Made by a program: the position numbers and the translations under genes. Of a DNA stretch of 64,000 nt, positions 36,289 to 45,587 are shown piece by piece. Source of the DNA: Candidatus Aquicultor sp. (GTDB lineage: Bacteria; Actinomycetota; Aquicultoria; Aquicultorales; Aquicultoraceae); the NCBI GenBank assembly GCA_036504445.1, contig DASXVE010000024.1:204800-268799 (forward strand), written 5' to 3'. Within the stretch, counting starts at the first letter, position 1. Each line of letters starts with the position of its first letter. A model generated the notes under the pieces. That model did not search any database and had not been told where the DNA came from. It saw only the letters and a list, made by a program, of their open reading frames with translations.

Positions 36289-37356
36289 ATGTTTAAACGT
36301 CGAAGAACTCTCGTGCGGGCAGACAGCATATTTGATCCCGCGCATGGTTACACTGCTGATCGATTTATACTGGTAGAAGATGGCGTGATTCAGCAAATCA
36401 CGCCTCACTTTGATATGAGTAGGGTTGATACCCAAGATATCGAAGTTGTTGACTGCACCGGATACACGATTTCCCCACCGTTCTCTGACTATCACCTGCA
36501 CTTTTTCACCAAAGACGAGACAGTGCTTAGCAAGATTGCATCCGGCCTTGCAAGCAGCGGCATCACAAAGGTTTATGAGGCGGGCGATATCCGCCTCTCC
36601 GGCCTCGAGGCAAAAAACCTTCTCGGTTGTAACATTAGCGTTATGGCCTCGGGATATGCAATATATAAGCGAGATGGTTACGGTGGATTTCTTGGCCGCG
36701 GCGTTGCCGATGCGGCGGAAGCCGAAAGGGAAATCGGTACCCTCATCTCGTATGGCGTTGATTATATTAAGATCATCAACTCCGGCATCTTCATACCGCA
36801 AAGTGGTTCCGTTTCAGCAGGGGAGTTCGAGAGGGGAGAGCTCGCTGTAATTATCGATTACGCGCACCGGATGGGCCTACCTGTCGCTTGCCATGCAAAT
36901 ACCGATGTGCGCGTACGCGATGCTGTTTATGCGGGTGCGGATATGATCGTGCACGGGTTTTTTGCAACGGCTGAGACGCTCTCATTGATGGCGGAAAGGG
37001 GAACGAGCCTCATCCCCACCGTCACTGCCCTTTCCTACCTTAAGAAGGCAGAGACTAGCCCTGAGGCCGTTCGTTCAATAGATACATCGGTCCGCGAACA
37101 TCTAGATATGGTAGCACGAGCCAAAGATATGGGCATCAGCGTTCTCCCAGGCAGCGACGCCGGCTCCGCCTTTATCCCCTACGGCACGACGTTTTTGCGA
37201 GAGCTTGGTTATCTTGCCGAAGCAGAGTTCTCCGTTGAAGAGATTCTGAAGGCTGCAACCGCTGAGCCGCTTAAGGAAGGCGCGCCCGCCGGCTTTTTAG
37301 CAGTCGATGGGTATCTGCCGCAACGAGTGTTTATCGACGGTGCCGAACTCGCATAA
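36289..37356 (+). CDS. Amidohydrolase (imidazolonepropionase-like)
   Basis: A 355-residue metal-dependent hydrolase. The N-terminal beta-sandwich is followed by DYHLHFF (HxH metal site). VDYIKIINSG has a lysine at the usual bridging position. VACHANTDV, MIVHGFF and LPGSDAGS supply the later His and Asp ligands. The substrate is unknown. The ATG has no clear binding site. It stands alone on the plus strand next to a decayed transporter and interrupts the usual mtaB-rsmE adjacency, so it may have arrived by transfer. Confidence 0.82.
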   Translation: MFKRRRTLVRADSIFDPAHGYTADRFILVEDGVIQQITPHFDMSRVDTQDIEVVDCTGYTISPPFSDYHLHFFTKDETVLSKIASGLASSGITKVYEAGDIRLSGLEAKNLLGCNISVMASGYAIYKRDGYGGFLGRGVADAAEAEREIGTLISYGVDYIKIINSGIFIPQSGSVSAGEFERGELAVIIDYAHRMGLPVACHANTDVRVRDAVYAGADMIVHGFFATAETLSLMAERGTSLIPTVTALSYLKKAETSPEAVRSIDTSVREHLDMVARAKDMGISVLPGSDAGSAFIPYGTTFLRELGYLAEAEFSVEEILKAATAEPLKEGAPAGFLAVDGYLPQRVFIDGAELA

Positions 37357-37416
37357 TTTAAACCGCACCGAATGCGATATACGGTCCTAGCGCACACCTG
37401 CCTAAGTAGCTATCCT

Positions 37417-39240
37417 TCATGCGACGTCGGTATGCTTGGATGACGGCTTGAATGCCTCAACGGGAGCCCCTGATAAATGTACCGGCCACCAGTTTGCATC
37501 GCCGGCAATTGAGGCGATAGCAGGCACGAGAATCGCCCTGATGATAAACGTATCGATAAAAACCCCGATGGCAACCGCGATTCCTATTTGAAACAGACTC
37601 TGAAGCGGCGAGAGGGCAAGCACCGCAATCCGTAAGAAATCTCTGTTGATCGTAGCCTGAATATCCGCCGATTCGCCTGTCGGACCGCCGGCAAGAGCAT
37701 CGCGATACCGGAGTGCCTGGTTGTTGCCATCATAGCTTGTCACGCCGCTCCGAAGCCTCGTTATTGTAGTAAGCGCGGGGGCGAAAACGGTTCGTCCTTC
37801 AGGACGAGAGTGAACTGCATCGTGCTTTTGTCTTTGGATATGCATCGCCAAGCTCTTTAAAGTACCTGCCTAAAACCGCAACCTGTGCGTCCAGCTGCGC
37901 CTGAGACGTCAGAGGCGCGGTTTCTTGAGCTGCAGCGTTTGCCGACGAGCTGGGGGCTGCCTGGCTCGGCGAGCTTGACGATGATCCACCGGTTGATATG
38001 CCAGGCGCCGATGATGCTTGACCTGCACTAAGGCTTTTGCTGAGCGCGCCGAGCTCCGACCGAACGAGGAACGGCGATAAACTATTAATACCGGCGGGGT
38101 AACAGGCTTCGAACGTTGGCGATTCCGGATATCTTGGGCATTCTCAGCTCGGAGGCATTGACCTGCGACAACGATGTTGGGCTTAAAACATCGACACTAT
38201 CCCGAACCGGCGCCAATACCGTTACTGGTGTTATATCCCCTTTGCTGAACTGGCGCTGCAGCAAATTGAACCCTTGCACGGAATCGCTGTTCTGGGGCAA
38301 TTCTTAGCGTATCAAATGAGCTGTTTAGTCTTGGTAGCTGTGTGTAGAGCGAGCCCGGAGCCGCACAACAACCACGATTGTTACAATAACCGGATAGGTG
38401 GTGGTAATGCGGGCAAGGCGCGTCCAAACGCTGGGCCGTCCGAAGTCGATTCTGTTGCCAAACGGCCAAAACAGGTACCGCCCGAGAATCGACATAAGCG
38501 CCGGGGCAACGGTCAGTGCTGCGAGCAGCGTAATTGCAATCGACAATGCGAGCGCCGGACCCATCGTTCTAAACATCCCAAATTGGGCGATCGACGTTCC
38601 TAAGAATGCGATAATGACCGTGCCCGCCGAAGCTGCGATCACGCTTCCTATCCGCTGCATGGTACCGGAGAGAGCAACATGCGGTTTGTTCCCCTGCACT
38701 TCTTCCCTGAAGCGTCAAACTAAAATCATCCAAGATCGGGGCCTGACCGGTGAAGTGCACTTCAAGCCCGTTCGGCTTGCTTGTGTTGATAATCTTGCGG
38801 ATATCCGTTACCGCTTGTTGGCTTTTGCTATCAAAGCCGGCGGTCGTGAGATTGACCTGCATGAGCTCGGTAGAACCGTCATTACTGATTAGCTGGTCTT
38901 TGAGTTCCGGCCGGTTAACTACCGAGGTCGCTGATGCAACGCTAGGCGGTTTATCTTTTCCGGTTAGTTTATGCGCAACATTGGTGACATAGGCAGTGTC
39001 TGCCCTTGTCAAACCGCCTTTTCTGTAAACGATTATCGTTCCCGATGAAGCTGCCTGCTGGCCCGGAAACTTCTCCTGAATAAGGTCTCGAAACTGCACC
39101 GATTCGCTGTTTTTCGGTAAGAAGGTCGCCGTATCTGTAGTTCCGACCTTCGACAGCGAAGGTGCGCGTACGGCGAGAAATCCGGCAACACCTACCCATG
39201 CCAGGATTACGAAAATACGGTATTTAATAATCAGATAACC
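37417..39240 (-). pseudogene. Decayed MMPL-family (RND-type) membrane transporter
   Basis: Pieces of one MMPL protein lie in order over three frames. From the 5' side: TGYLIIKYRIFVILAWVGV (39240 down, no start codon); a periplasmic domain to about 38710; HVALSGTMQRIGSVIAASAG (frame change near 38700); a second periplasmic domain, NSDSVQGFNLLQRQFSKGD (after frame changes near 38350 and 38295); a Ser/Ala-rich stretch near 37950; and the tail LFQIGIAVAIGVFIDTFIIR ending at a TGA at 37417. Two membrane-helix bundles are missing. Intact relatives are far longer than these roughly 600 codons. Confidence 0.85.
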
Positions 39241-39365
39241 AGTCTATTGAACATATTCTTTTCTCACGGTTTTATAATCCAGTAATTGCTTTACTCTAAT
39301 TACCCATAAATGCTGCTTGCTACCTTCAAGCTCAGCTACCGGGTAGTAAGCCAAATAACCAGCGA

Positions 39366-39905
39366 GTGTCTGAGCGCACACCAAAACAACACGCCCTTTA
39401 CTCACTTTCCTCACTCACAATTACCTTCCTGCTTGTCGGTTTACTTGCCATTATTACCGCACTTTCCGACTGCCAATTATATGCTTCTAAGAACACAAAG
39501 GAAGCTGCTGCTAATCAACCGGCTTATTTTAAGGCAGGTGACCTGGATGTGGTCGTCGCCGGACCGTTGCCACCGGTAAATGCTAAGATACGGTTGCTTA
39601 AGATGCGTGAGGAGTCTATCATACCGGTATGGCGCTTGCGATGTTTGGCTTCGACTAAAAGGTAGTACGCGCCCTGACGTATATAGCTGGGGCGGCGTTA
39701 CCGTTGGAGCCGGGGGAAGGTACTGACCGCAAACAGCAAAGTGTTCTCGGAGCCTACGCGCACAATGATGAAACTTATGATGGCAGAGGATGCGACTGCC
39801 AGGATGAACGTCGTCCCGCGCTCAAGCAATGCTGATTTTGCCTTGAACAAGGCGGGGGCGCTACCTACTAAAACAGTTACCCGATTACAGGTTACCCGCT
39901 TTCCT
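39366..39905 (+). pseudogene. Decayed or uncertain ORF downstream of the MMPL remnant
   Basis: A plus-strand frame from 39366 encodes 99 residues with an N-terminal hydrophobic segment (SLTITFLLVGLLAIITAL) and then YFKAGDLDVVVAGPLPPVN. It stops at 39663-39665, but sensible-looking sequence continues in a second frame (YSWGGVTVGAGG) and a third (LTANSKVFSEPTRTMMKL) up to the rsmE end. That pattern suggests a frameshifted gene. The minus strand over 39698-39880 also has an open hydrophobic frame, so the true direction is uncertain. The family is not recognised. Confidence 0.3.
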
Positions 39906-40628
39906 TGCCTTGCGTAAATCGTAGAAAACCAGGGCGGTTGCAACCGGCGCGGCGGTTTCGACCCGCAGGATAGTTTTCCCCAGCGTAACGACATCTGCCC
40001 CGATTCTTTTTAGATCGGCAATCTCGCTATCGGCTAGGCCGCCTTCCGGCCCTATAACCAGAGCTACGCTGCCGACGGTAGGGTTAAGGGCCTCATACGG
40101 GAGGCGTGCTTGTTCTTCCTCCCAAAATACTACGACTTGGTCGTAATGTGCCAACTCGTCTAACGCTTTATCCCACGAAAGTATCTCGCTTACGAATGGG
40201 ATCGATATGCGATGCGATTGCTTTGATGCCTCAGCCGCGATTTTCTGCCAGCGCTCACGTTTTTTAGGGGCCTTGTCCGGCTCGATTTTGACGATCACTC
40301 GCTCCGTTAGAATAGGAACGATGCCGGTAACCCCTATCTCGGTTACCTGGCGGACAATGTCGTCCATTTTTGCCGCTTTGGGGAGCGCTTGGAAAAGGTA
40401 CACTTTAGGAAGTGTCTCGGCGTTCTCGTAGGTTTTCACCACGCGCCCGCTGACATTAGAAGCGACATCGGTAAGCTCTATGTCCGCAAGATTGCCTTCG
40501 GGATCGACCACTTCAATTATATCGCCGAGTTTGAGGCGCAATACATCACGTATATGCTTAGCGTCTGGACCAGCTATTTCTATCGCATTATCGACCGATC
40601 GGTCGATAAAGAAGCGGGGTTTAGCCAC
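39885..40628 (-). CDS. rsmE: 16S rRNA m3U1498 methyltransferase RsmE
   Basis: A 247-residue SPOUT methyltransferase of 16S rRNA. The N-terminal PUA-like part has HIRDVLRLKLGD. The C-terminal knot has LVIGPEGGLADSEI and LGKTILRVETAAPVA, the SAM-binding loops. The start is GTG 40628, overlapping prmA by 8 bases. This pairing after dnaJ is standard in Gram-positives. Confidence 0.95.
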   Translation of the reverse strand: MAKPRFFIDRSVDNAIEIAGPDAKHIRDVLRLKLGDIIEVVDPEGNLADIELTDVASNVSGRVVKTYENAETLPKVYLFQALPKAAKMDDIVRQVTEIGVTGIVPILTERVIVKIEPDKAPKKRERWQKIAAEASKQSHRISIPFVSEILSWDKALDELAHYDQVVVFWEEEQARLPYEALNPTVGSVALVIGPEGGLADSEIADLKRIGADVVTLGKTILRVETAAPVATALVFYDLRKARKAGNL

Positions 40629-41484
40629 GCCTACTCACCACCGTAACCCATGCGTTTTTCTCGAAAACATCATCAACAACGAAGCTGTAGTCGCTAAGCG
40701 CTGTGAGCACACCGTCTTTTTGCTCGGCGGTAATGCCCGAAGTTATCAAGACTTTAACACCCGGAAATTTGTTTACAATTTCCGGCAAGAAGGCGATAAC
40801 CAACGGCCCGGTGATATTAGCGACAACCACATCAGCATGGGTGGGTTCGACATCCGCAAAGCCCAAAACCTTGAACTCGATTTTGTCGGCAACACCGTTT
40901 ATTCTAGCGTTATCTTGGGCAACATCGATCGCCACGCCGTCATTGTCGATTGCAACAACGCGGCTCGCACCGAGTTTTGCAGCAGCGATCGACAGGATTC
41001 CTGAACCGGTGCCTATATCAAAGACCATCTCACCGCCGTTGAGAGCCTCTTGTAAAAATAACAGGCAGCCCTCGGTGGTCGCATGCGAGCCCGTGCCAAA
41101 AGCAAGACCGGGGTCGAGCTGGATGACAGTATCGCCGGGATTGGTTTCGACGGATTCCCAGGATGGTTTAATCAGCAATTTACCAATGCGCAGCGGATGA
41201 AAAAACTCTTTATAGTTTTCGGCCCAGTTTTCGTCGGTTATGGAGTCGATCTCGACCTGCGCCGGCTCGACTTGGAGACCCTGCGCGCGGGCCGCATCGA
41301 TCGCGCTGCGCACAAGTGCACGAATTTCATTGGTAGGGAAGGATTCCGGGGCATACGCTGTAAGGACGGAAATACCTTCCCTATCGTCGATCTGGATACC
41401 CGAGGGGGTAAGCTGCATAAGCACCTCGCCCGCTATTTCGGCCGCCTCGGTTGATACAATAACGTCGACTTTGAGCCAGTTCAT
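40621..41484 (-). CDS. prmA: Ribosomal protein L11 methyltransferase
   Basis: A 287-residue SAM-dependent enzyme methylating ribosomal protein L11. The N-terminal L11-recognition domain is followed by the methyltransferase fold: LDPGLAFGTGSHATTEGCL, FDIGTGSGILSIAAAKLGA and VVANITGPL. GGAGAG lies before the ATG. It is separated from dnaJ by a strong hairpin. Confidence 0.95.
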   Translation of the reverse strand: MNWLKVDVIVSTEAAEIAGEVLMQLTPSGIQIDDREGISVLTAYAPESFPTNEIRALVRSAIDAARAQGLQVEPAQVEIDSITDENWAENYKEFFHPLRIGKLLIKPSWESVETNPGDTVIQLDPGLAFGTGSHATTEGCLLFLQEALNGGEMVFDIGTGSGILSIAAAKLGASRVVAIDNDGVAIDVAQDNARINGVADKIEFKVLGFADVEPTHADVVVANITGPLVIAFLPEIVNKFPGVKVLITSGITAEQKDGVLTALSDYSFVVDDVFEKNAWVTVVSRRG

Positions 41485-41510
41485 GTGCTCTCCTATCGCT
41501 AATAGAAAAT

Positions 41511-41544
41511 CGCTACTACGTAACCTTTATGTTACGTAGTAGCG
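41511..41544 (-). terminator. 14-bp hairpin between dnaJ and prmA
   Basis: CGCTACTACGTAAC (41511-41524) pairs perfectly with GTTACGTAGTAGCG (41531-41544), loop of 6. On the minus strand ATTTTCTATT follows. It may partially terminate or insulate the heat-shock part (hrcA-dnaJ) from prmA-rsmE. Confidence 0.65.
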
Positions 41545-41594
41545 CCCCTCTTCCCGATCCCTTAAAACCCTATCGCGGATACAGTAACCGCCTG

Positions 41595-42749
41595 CTATTT
41601 GGTATGAAATGCGTCTTTTATCTTATCGAAAATTCCGCCGTTTTGCTGGCCGCTTGCGTGTGTATCGTCGCCCGACTCGTGCGCGAACTCAAGCAAGAGT
41701 TCTCGCTGTCTGTCGGTGAGCTTTTTCGGTGTCTCTACCACCGCCTGCACTATTATGTCGCCTCGCACGCGGTTGTTATGAAGCGACGGGACGCCTTTTC
41801 CGCGTAGCTTAAAGGTTGTACCCGTCTGCGTACCGGCCGGTATTTTGATTTTATCAAAATCTTCCAGTGTCGGAACCTGGACATCGGCCCCAAGCGCCGC
41901 CTGTGCAAAAGTGATAGGGAACTTGCAAAACAGGTTTATACCCTGGCGTTCGAAAATCGGGTGCGGCTTTACGTGAAGCGTCACGTAAAGATCACCGGTC
42001 GAACCACCACGAACGCCCGCTTCACCCTGCCCGCTAAGCTTCAGCGTCATGCCATTATCGACACCGGCAGGAACATCCACTTTGATCTTCTCATGAACAG
42101 GCTTTCTCCCCTGCCCTTTGCATCCCTGGCAAGGATTGGAAATTATCTGTCCTATTCCCTGGCAGCGCGGACACGTGGCCGTTCTCACGAACGTGCCGAA
42201 TACGGTGTTTTGCTGGCTATGTATCTCCCCAGCCCCTTGGCAATCCGGACATATTTCCGGTTGCGAACCGGGTGTAACGCCGCTGCCGCCGCATACCTCA
42301 CACCCTACTAGACGGGCGATCTCAACTTCCTTCGCGATGCCAAAAACAGCCTCTTCGAACTCCGTCGTGAGATCGAGGCTTAAATCGGAACCCCGCTGAG
42401 CCGTACTGCTTGTGCGCCTGCCCTGGTTTGCAGCACCGCCGAAAAACATATCAAAGATATCGCCAAACGCCGATTCGAAGCCGCCAAAACCAGAAAAATC
42501 GCTTCCGCCGAAGCCGCCAAACTGCGGGCCTCCCTTAGCGGAGCCAAACGTATCGTAGTTACGGCGCTTTTCCGGATCGCTTAAAACGTCGTAGGCCTCG
42601 TTGACCTCTTTAAACTTGGCCTCGGCATCCGGATCGTGCTGGTTAACGTCTGGATGATATTGCCGGGCCTGCTTGCGATATGCTTTTTTAATCTCGTCTT
42701 GCGACGCATCTTTCGACACGCCGAGTAATTCGTAAAAATCTTGTGCCAT
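41595..42749 (-). CDS. dnaJ: Chaperone protein DnaJ
   Basis: A 384-residue full-length type I J-protein, co-chaperone of DnaK. The J domain has HPD at 32-34. A Gly/Phe-rich linker follows ([17 protein letters not shown]). The zinc domain has four CxxCxGxG repeats: [24 protein letters not shown] and CQGCKGQG. C-terminal substrate domains follow. It lies 21 bases after hrcA. grpE and dnaK, often found between them, are absent here. Confidence 0.97.
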   Translation of the reverse strand: MAQDFYELLGVSKDASQDEIKKAYRKQARQYHPDVNQHDPDAEAKFKEVNEAYDVLSDPEKRRNYDTFGSAKGGPQFGGFGGSDFSGFGGFESAFGDIFDMFFGGAANQGRRTSSTAQRGSDLSLDLTTEFEEAVFGIAKEVEIARLVGCEVCGGSGVTPGSQPEICPDCQGAGEIHSQQNTVFGTFVRTATCPRCQGIGQIISNPCQGCKGQGRKPVHEKIKVDVPAGVDNGMTLKLSGQGEAGVRGGSTGDLYVTLHVKPHPIFERQGINLFCKFPITFAQAALGADVQVPTLEDFDKIKIPAGTQTGTTFKLRGKGVPSLHNNRVRGDIIVQAVVETPKKLTDRQRELLLEFAHESGDDTHASGQQNGGIFDKIKDAFHTK

Positions 42750-42770
42750 ATCTCTTTTCTACCTCGGAAT

Positions 42771-43793
42771 CTATGATCTTAGTTCGCGTAACGCTTTAGT
42801 CAGGTTGCCGGCGATGAACTCGACGGCTGAAATGGCCCGCGCGTAGTTCATCCTGGTCGGCCCAATAATACCGATCGTACCGAGAACCTCACCGTCTACC
42901 TCGTAGCTGCTTGCTACTAGGCTACAATCCTTGATATCTTTATCGGTGTTTTCAGAACCGATGCGCACGAAAACCTTGTCGCTCCTGTATGGATCCTCAA
43001 GCCACTGCAATAATCGATACCCATGTTCGAGCGAGCTTAAAAGCGATTGCACTTTATGTAAGTCCTCAAATTCGGGCTGATAGAGGATGCTCGATGTGCC
43101 GCTTAGAAATACTCGTTCTTTATCTTCACCACTCACAATATCGATTATCTCATCAATGAGCTTGTGTACCAGCTTGGCCGATTGCGGGTCGAGAAGCTCA
43201 AGCGTATCTTTAACCGTCGCAATCTCAGATGATCTCAAACCCTGGAGCGCTTCGTTAAGTACTCGCTCTATTATATCAATAGAACCGCCAACCATCCCGG
43301 CTGCAATCGTACGTTTTAAAACCTGACCTTTGTCGGTAATAAGCACCAGCAGCACATGTCGCGGCGAGAGCGTTATGACGTCGATGTGTTTGATGGCGCT
43401 TTGCGTAAACGCGGGAGCGAGCACCACCGAAACCTGTTTAGTCAAATCCGAGAGAACTTTGGTCGTTTCGCGAAGGAGCTGCTCCATCTCCTTATTTAGC
43501 GCTGAGAACAGCTGCGTGATCGACTTTTCCTCTTGCCCGGTCAAACCCGGCTTGCTTGAGGTGGAATCGACGTAATAACGATACGCGATATCGGTCGGAA
43601 TACGTCCGGCTGATGTATGCGGCTGGTGCAGATAGCCGAGCTCCTCGAGTTGCGAGAGCTCATGCCGTACCGTCGCCGAACTGATACCCAGCTGGTATTT
43701 CTCGACAAGCCGTTGCGAGCTCACCGGCTCGGCACTCAGGATATATTCCTGAACCGCCACAAACAGAATTGCCTTTTTTCTTGCGTCTAGCAT
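42771..43793 (-). CDS. hrcA: Heat-inducible transcription repressor HrcA
   Basis: A 340-residue repressor of class I heat-shock genes that binds CIRCE. The N-terminal winged helix shows KKAILFVAVQEYI, SSATVRHELSQLEELGYL and the signature HTSAGRIPTDIAYRYYVD. The C-terminal sensor domain includes IIGPTRMNYARAISAVEFI. ATG 43793 has AGGAG eight bases upstream, so the longer frame is rejected. It is autoregulated through the CIRCE at 43805-43831. Confidence 0.97.
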   Translation of the reverse strand: MLDARKKAILFVAVQEYILSAEPVSSQRLVEKYQLGISSATVRHELSQLEELGYLHQPHTSAGRIPTDIAYRYYVDSTSSKPGLTGQEEKSITQLFSALNKEMEQLLRETTKVLSDLTKQVSVVLAPAFTQSAIKHIDVITLSPRHVLLVLITDKGQVLKRTIAAGMVGGSIDIIERVLNEALQGLRSSEIATVKDTLELLDPQSAKLVHKLIDEIIDIVSGEDKERVFLSGTSSILYQPEFEDLHKVQSLLSSLEHGYRLLQWLEDPYRSDKVFVRIGSENTDKDIKDCSLVASSYEVDGEVLGTIGIIGPTRMNYARAISAVEFIAGNLTKALRELRS

Positions 43794-43804
43794 GTGTACC
43801 ACTC

Positions 43805-43831
43805 CTAGCACTCTCACTCGTAGAGTGCCAA
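43805..43831 (-). promoter_or_regulatory. CIRCE operator
   Basis: CTAGCACTC-N9-GAGTGCCAA matches the CIRCE consensus TTAGCACTC-N9-GAGTGCTAA with one mismatch in each arm. It overlaps the predicted transcription start and touches the hrcA ribosome binding site. Confidence 0.93.
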
Positions 43832-43835
43832 ATAC

Positions 43836-43865
43836 AACGTATCATCGCGACTGCGACCGTGTCAA
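43836..43865 (-). promoter_or_regulatory. Promoter of hrcA-dnaJ
   Basis: A perfect -35 box TTGACA (43865-43860) is followed at 18 bases by TACGTT (43841-43836). The predicted start falls inside the CIRCE, so HrcA would block initiation. Confidence 0.7.
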
Positions 43866-44001
43866 GAAACTTCGTGCCTTATTCAACCAATACTTGCTGA
43901 TCAAGTGCTATGTTCTGGAAAGACCGAGTACACTTGCGCCGCGCTTTTCTTACAGCTGCACTAGTATTGCCGACAACCCGCTTCGGCGATAAGCTGCTCG
44001 C

Positions 44002-44778
44002 TTAATACTCAACGTGAACCAGTGTCAGGCCGCGCGCCGGGGCGGTTCGACCGGCTCTCGATCTATCCTTTGCCACAAGTATCGACTCAACTTCGGTGGG
44101 GGTTAATATCCCTAAACCCACCTCGATTGCGGTTCCGGCTATAATGCGTACCATATTGTGCAAAAACGCGTGCGCGCGCACGTGAATAGCAAGGAGACCT
44201 TCAAGCGGTTTGCCCGCCCATACGATATCGGCGGACCGCCTACATGATATCTCAAGCACCGTCCGCTCGGTATTGTCGAGCCCGGCTGCGCTTATCGCGT
44301 TGCAAAAGGATGTGAAATCGTGCCTCCCGTGAAGTATCTGTACCGCCTCATCCATTTTCTCCACATCAAGCGGCTTTGCTTCGTGATGAACAAAGCGCGG
44401 TACGAATACCGAACGCTCCGAGCGATTCAAAATATAGTAATGGTATTCACGCCACCGCGGGTCGCGGCGCGCATCAAAGTCTGGATCGACTTCCTCGGCT
44501 TCTTTAATCGCGATATTGTTGGGAAGCATTGCGTTCATCGAGTACGGAATGCGGCGCGTGGGCATGTCTGAGGTCGTCCGAAAGTTGACCACCTGCCCGA
44601 ACGCGTGAACGCCGGCGTCTGTCCGCCCGGCAACCGTCGAGTCTATGGGCTCGCCGAGAAGTGTGCTCAGCGTAGCGTCGACTACACCCTGCAGCGTGGG
44701 CACTCCTTGCTTTTGTTGCTTTTGCCAGCCGCTATATTTCGAACCATCGTATTCTAACGTTAATTTAATATTTCTCAT
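44002..44778 (-). CDS. truA: tRNA pseudouridine synthase A
   Basis: A 258-residue enzyme making pseudouridine at positions 38-40 of tRNA. The catalytic Asp is in AGRTDAGVHA. LTLEYDGSKYSGWQKQ and REYHYYILNR are family segments. Its ATG shares one base with the ecfT stop. In Gram-positives rplM-rpsI normally follow; here the next gene is hrcA. Confidence 0.96.
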   Translation of the reverse strand: MRNIKLTLEYDGSKYSGWQKQQKQGVPTLQGVVDATLSTLLGEPIDSTVAGRTDAGVHAFGQVVNFRTTSDMPTRRIPYSMNAMLPNNIAIKEAEEVDPDFDARRDPRWREYHYYILNRSERSVFVPRFVHHEAKPLDVEKMDEAVQILHGRHDFTSFCNAISAAGLDNTERTVLEISCRRSADIVWAGKPLEGLLAIHVRAHAFLHNMVRIIAGTAIEVGLGILTPTEVESILVAKDRSRAGRTAPARGLTLVHVEY

Positions 44779-45587
44779 TAGATGAGTGGCATCCTCCCTA
44801 TCGCAATTATAGCAGCAAATATGAGCGCCACAGCACTGAACGCGTAGATATCGGAGGCTTTTAGGGTGAGGCGACGCATCCTGGTGCGCCCTTCCCCGCC
44901 GCGATACGCTCGGGACTCCATCGCTTCGGCAAGTTCGTCCGCACGCCGGAATACGTTAACCAGCAGCGGGATAAGCACTGGAATATAGCTATTTGCCCTG
45001 GTGAACGGATTTCTTGCATCAAATCTGGCGCCGCGCGACATCTGAGCGCGAACGATTTTGTCAGCTTCTACAGCAAGTATCGGGATGAAACGCAGTGCTA
45101 TTGTCATCATCATTGCAAGTTCGTGGGCCGGCAGCCCAATCCGCTTAAGCGGTGTCAGAAGCGACTCGATGGCGTCGGTAAGCTCGATAGGTGTCGAGGT
45201 AAGCGTTAAAAACGACGCGCCTGTAACTAATGCGATAAAGCGCACGCCAAGCAGAAGCCCTGCCCAAAAACCGGTTACGCTTATATAGACGGGACCAAGA
45301 TGCAGCCACGGCCCGTTATCGGTAAAAATATGTATGAGTACGGTAAAAACCAGCACAAAAAGAAGCGGACGCACCCCCTGAACGACGAAGGCTAGCGGAA
45401 GCTCAGCTATTAATGCAATGCAAACAATCGCCGCGGCCACAACGAGAAAGCCGGTGAAATTGCCGATCAAGAACACGGCGATCGAAAACAGCAATACGAG
45501 CACAAGCTTCACTCGCGGATCGGCATGATGTACGATTGAATCTCCTGGATAGTACTGACCGATGGTAAAACCGCTCGCTACCGACAT
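44778..45587 (-). CDS. ecfT: Energy-coupling factor transporter transmembrane protein EcfT
   Basis: A 269-residue membrane scaffold linking the two ATPases to vitamin or metal-binding S components. Several membrane helices occupy the first two thirds. The coupling motifs are seen as QMSRGARFDARN and AMESRAYRGGEGR. ATG 45587 has AAAGGAGA upstream. It overlaps ecfA2 by 10 bases. Confidence 0.94.
   Translation of the reverse strand: MSVASGFTIGQYYPGDSIVHHADPRVKLVLVLLFSIAVFLIGNFTGFLVVAAAIVCIALIAELPLAFVVQGVRPLLFVLVFTVLIHIFTDNGPWLHLGPVYISVTGFWAGLLLGVRFIALVTGASFLTLTSTPIELTDAIESLLTPLKRIGLPAHELAMMMTIALRFIPILAVEADKIVRAQMSRGARFDARNPFTRANSYIPVLIPLLVNVFRRADELAEAMESRAYRGGEGRTRMRRLTLKASDIYAFSAVALIFAAIIAIGRMPLI

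Noticed and set aside
39698..39994. Hydrophobic minus-strand frame before the rsmE stop, resembling a membrane transporter
   Set aside because: It overlaps the end of rsmE, has no start or binding site, and may be the shadow of the plus-strand frame; no family motif was found.
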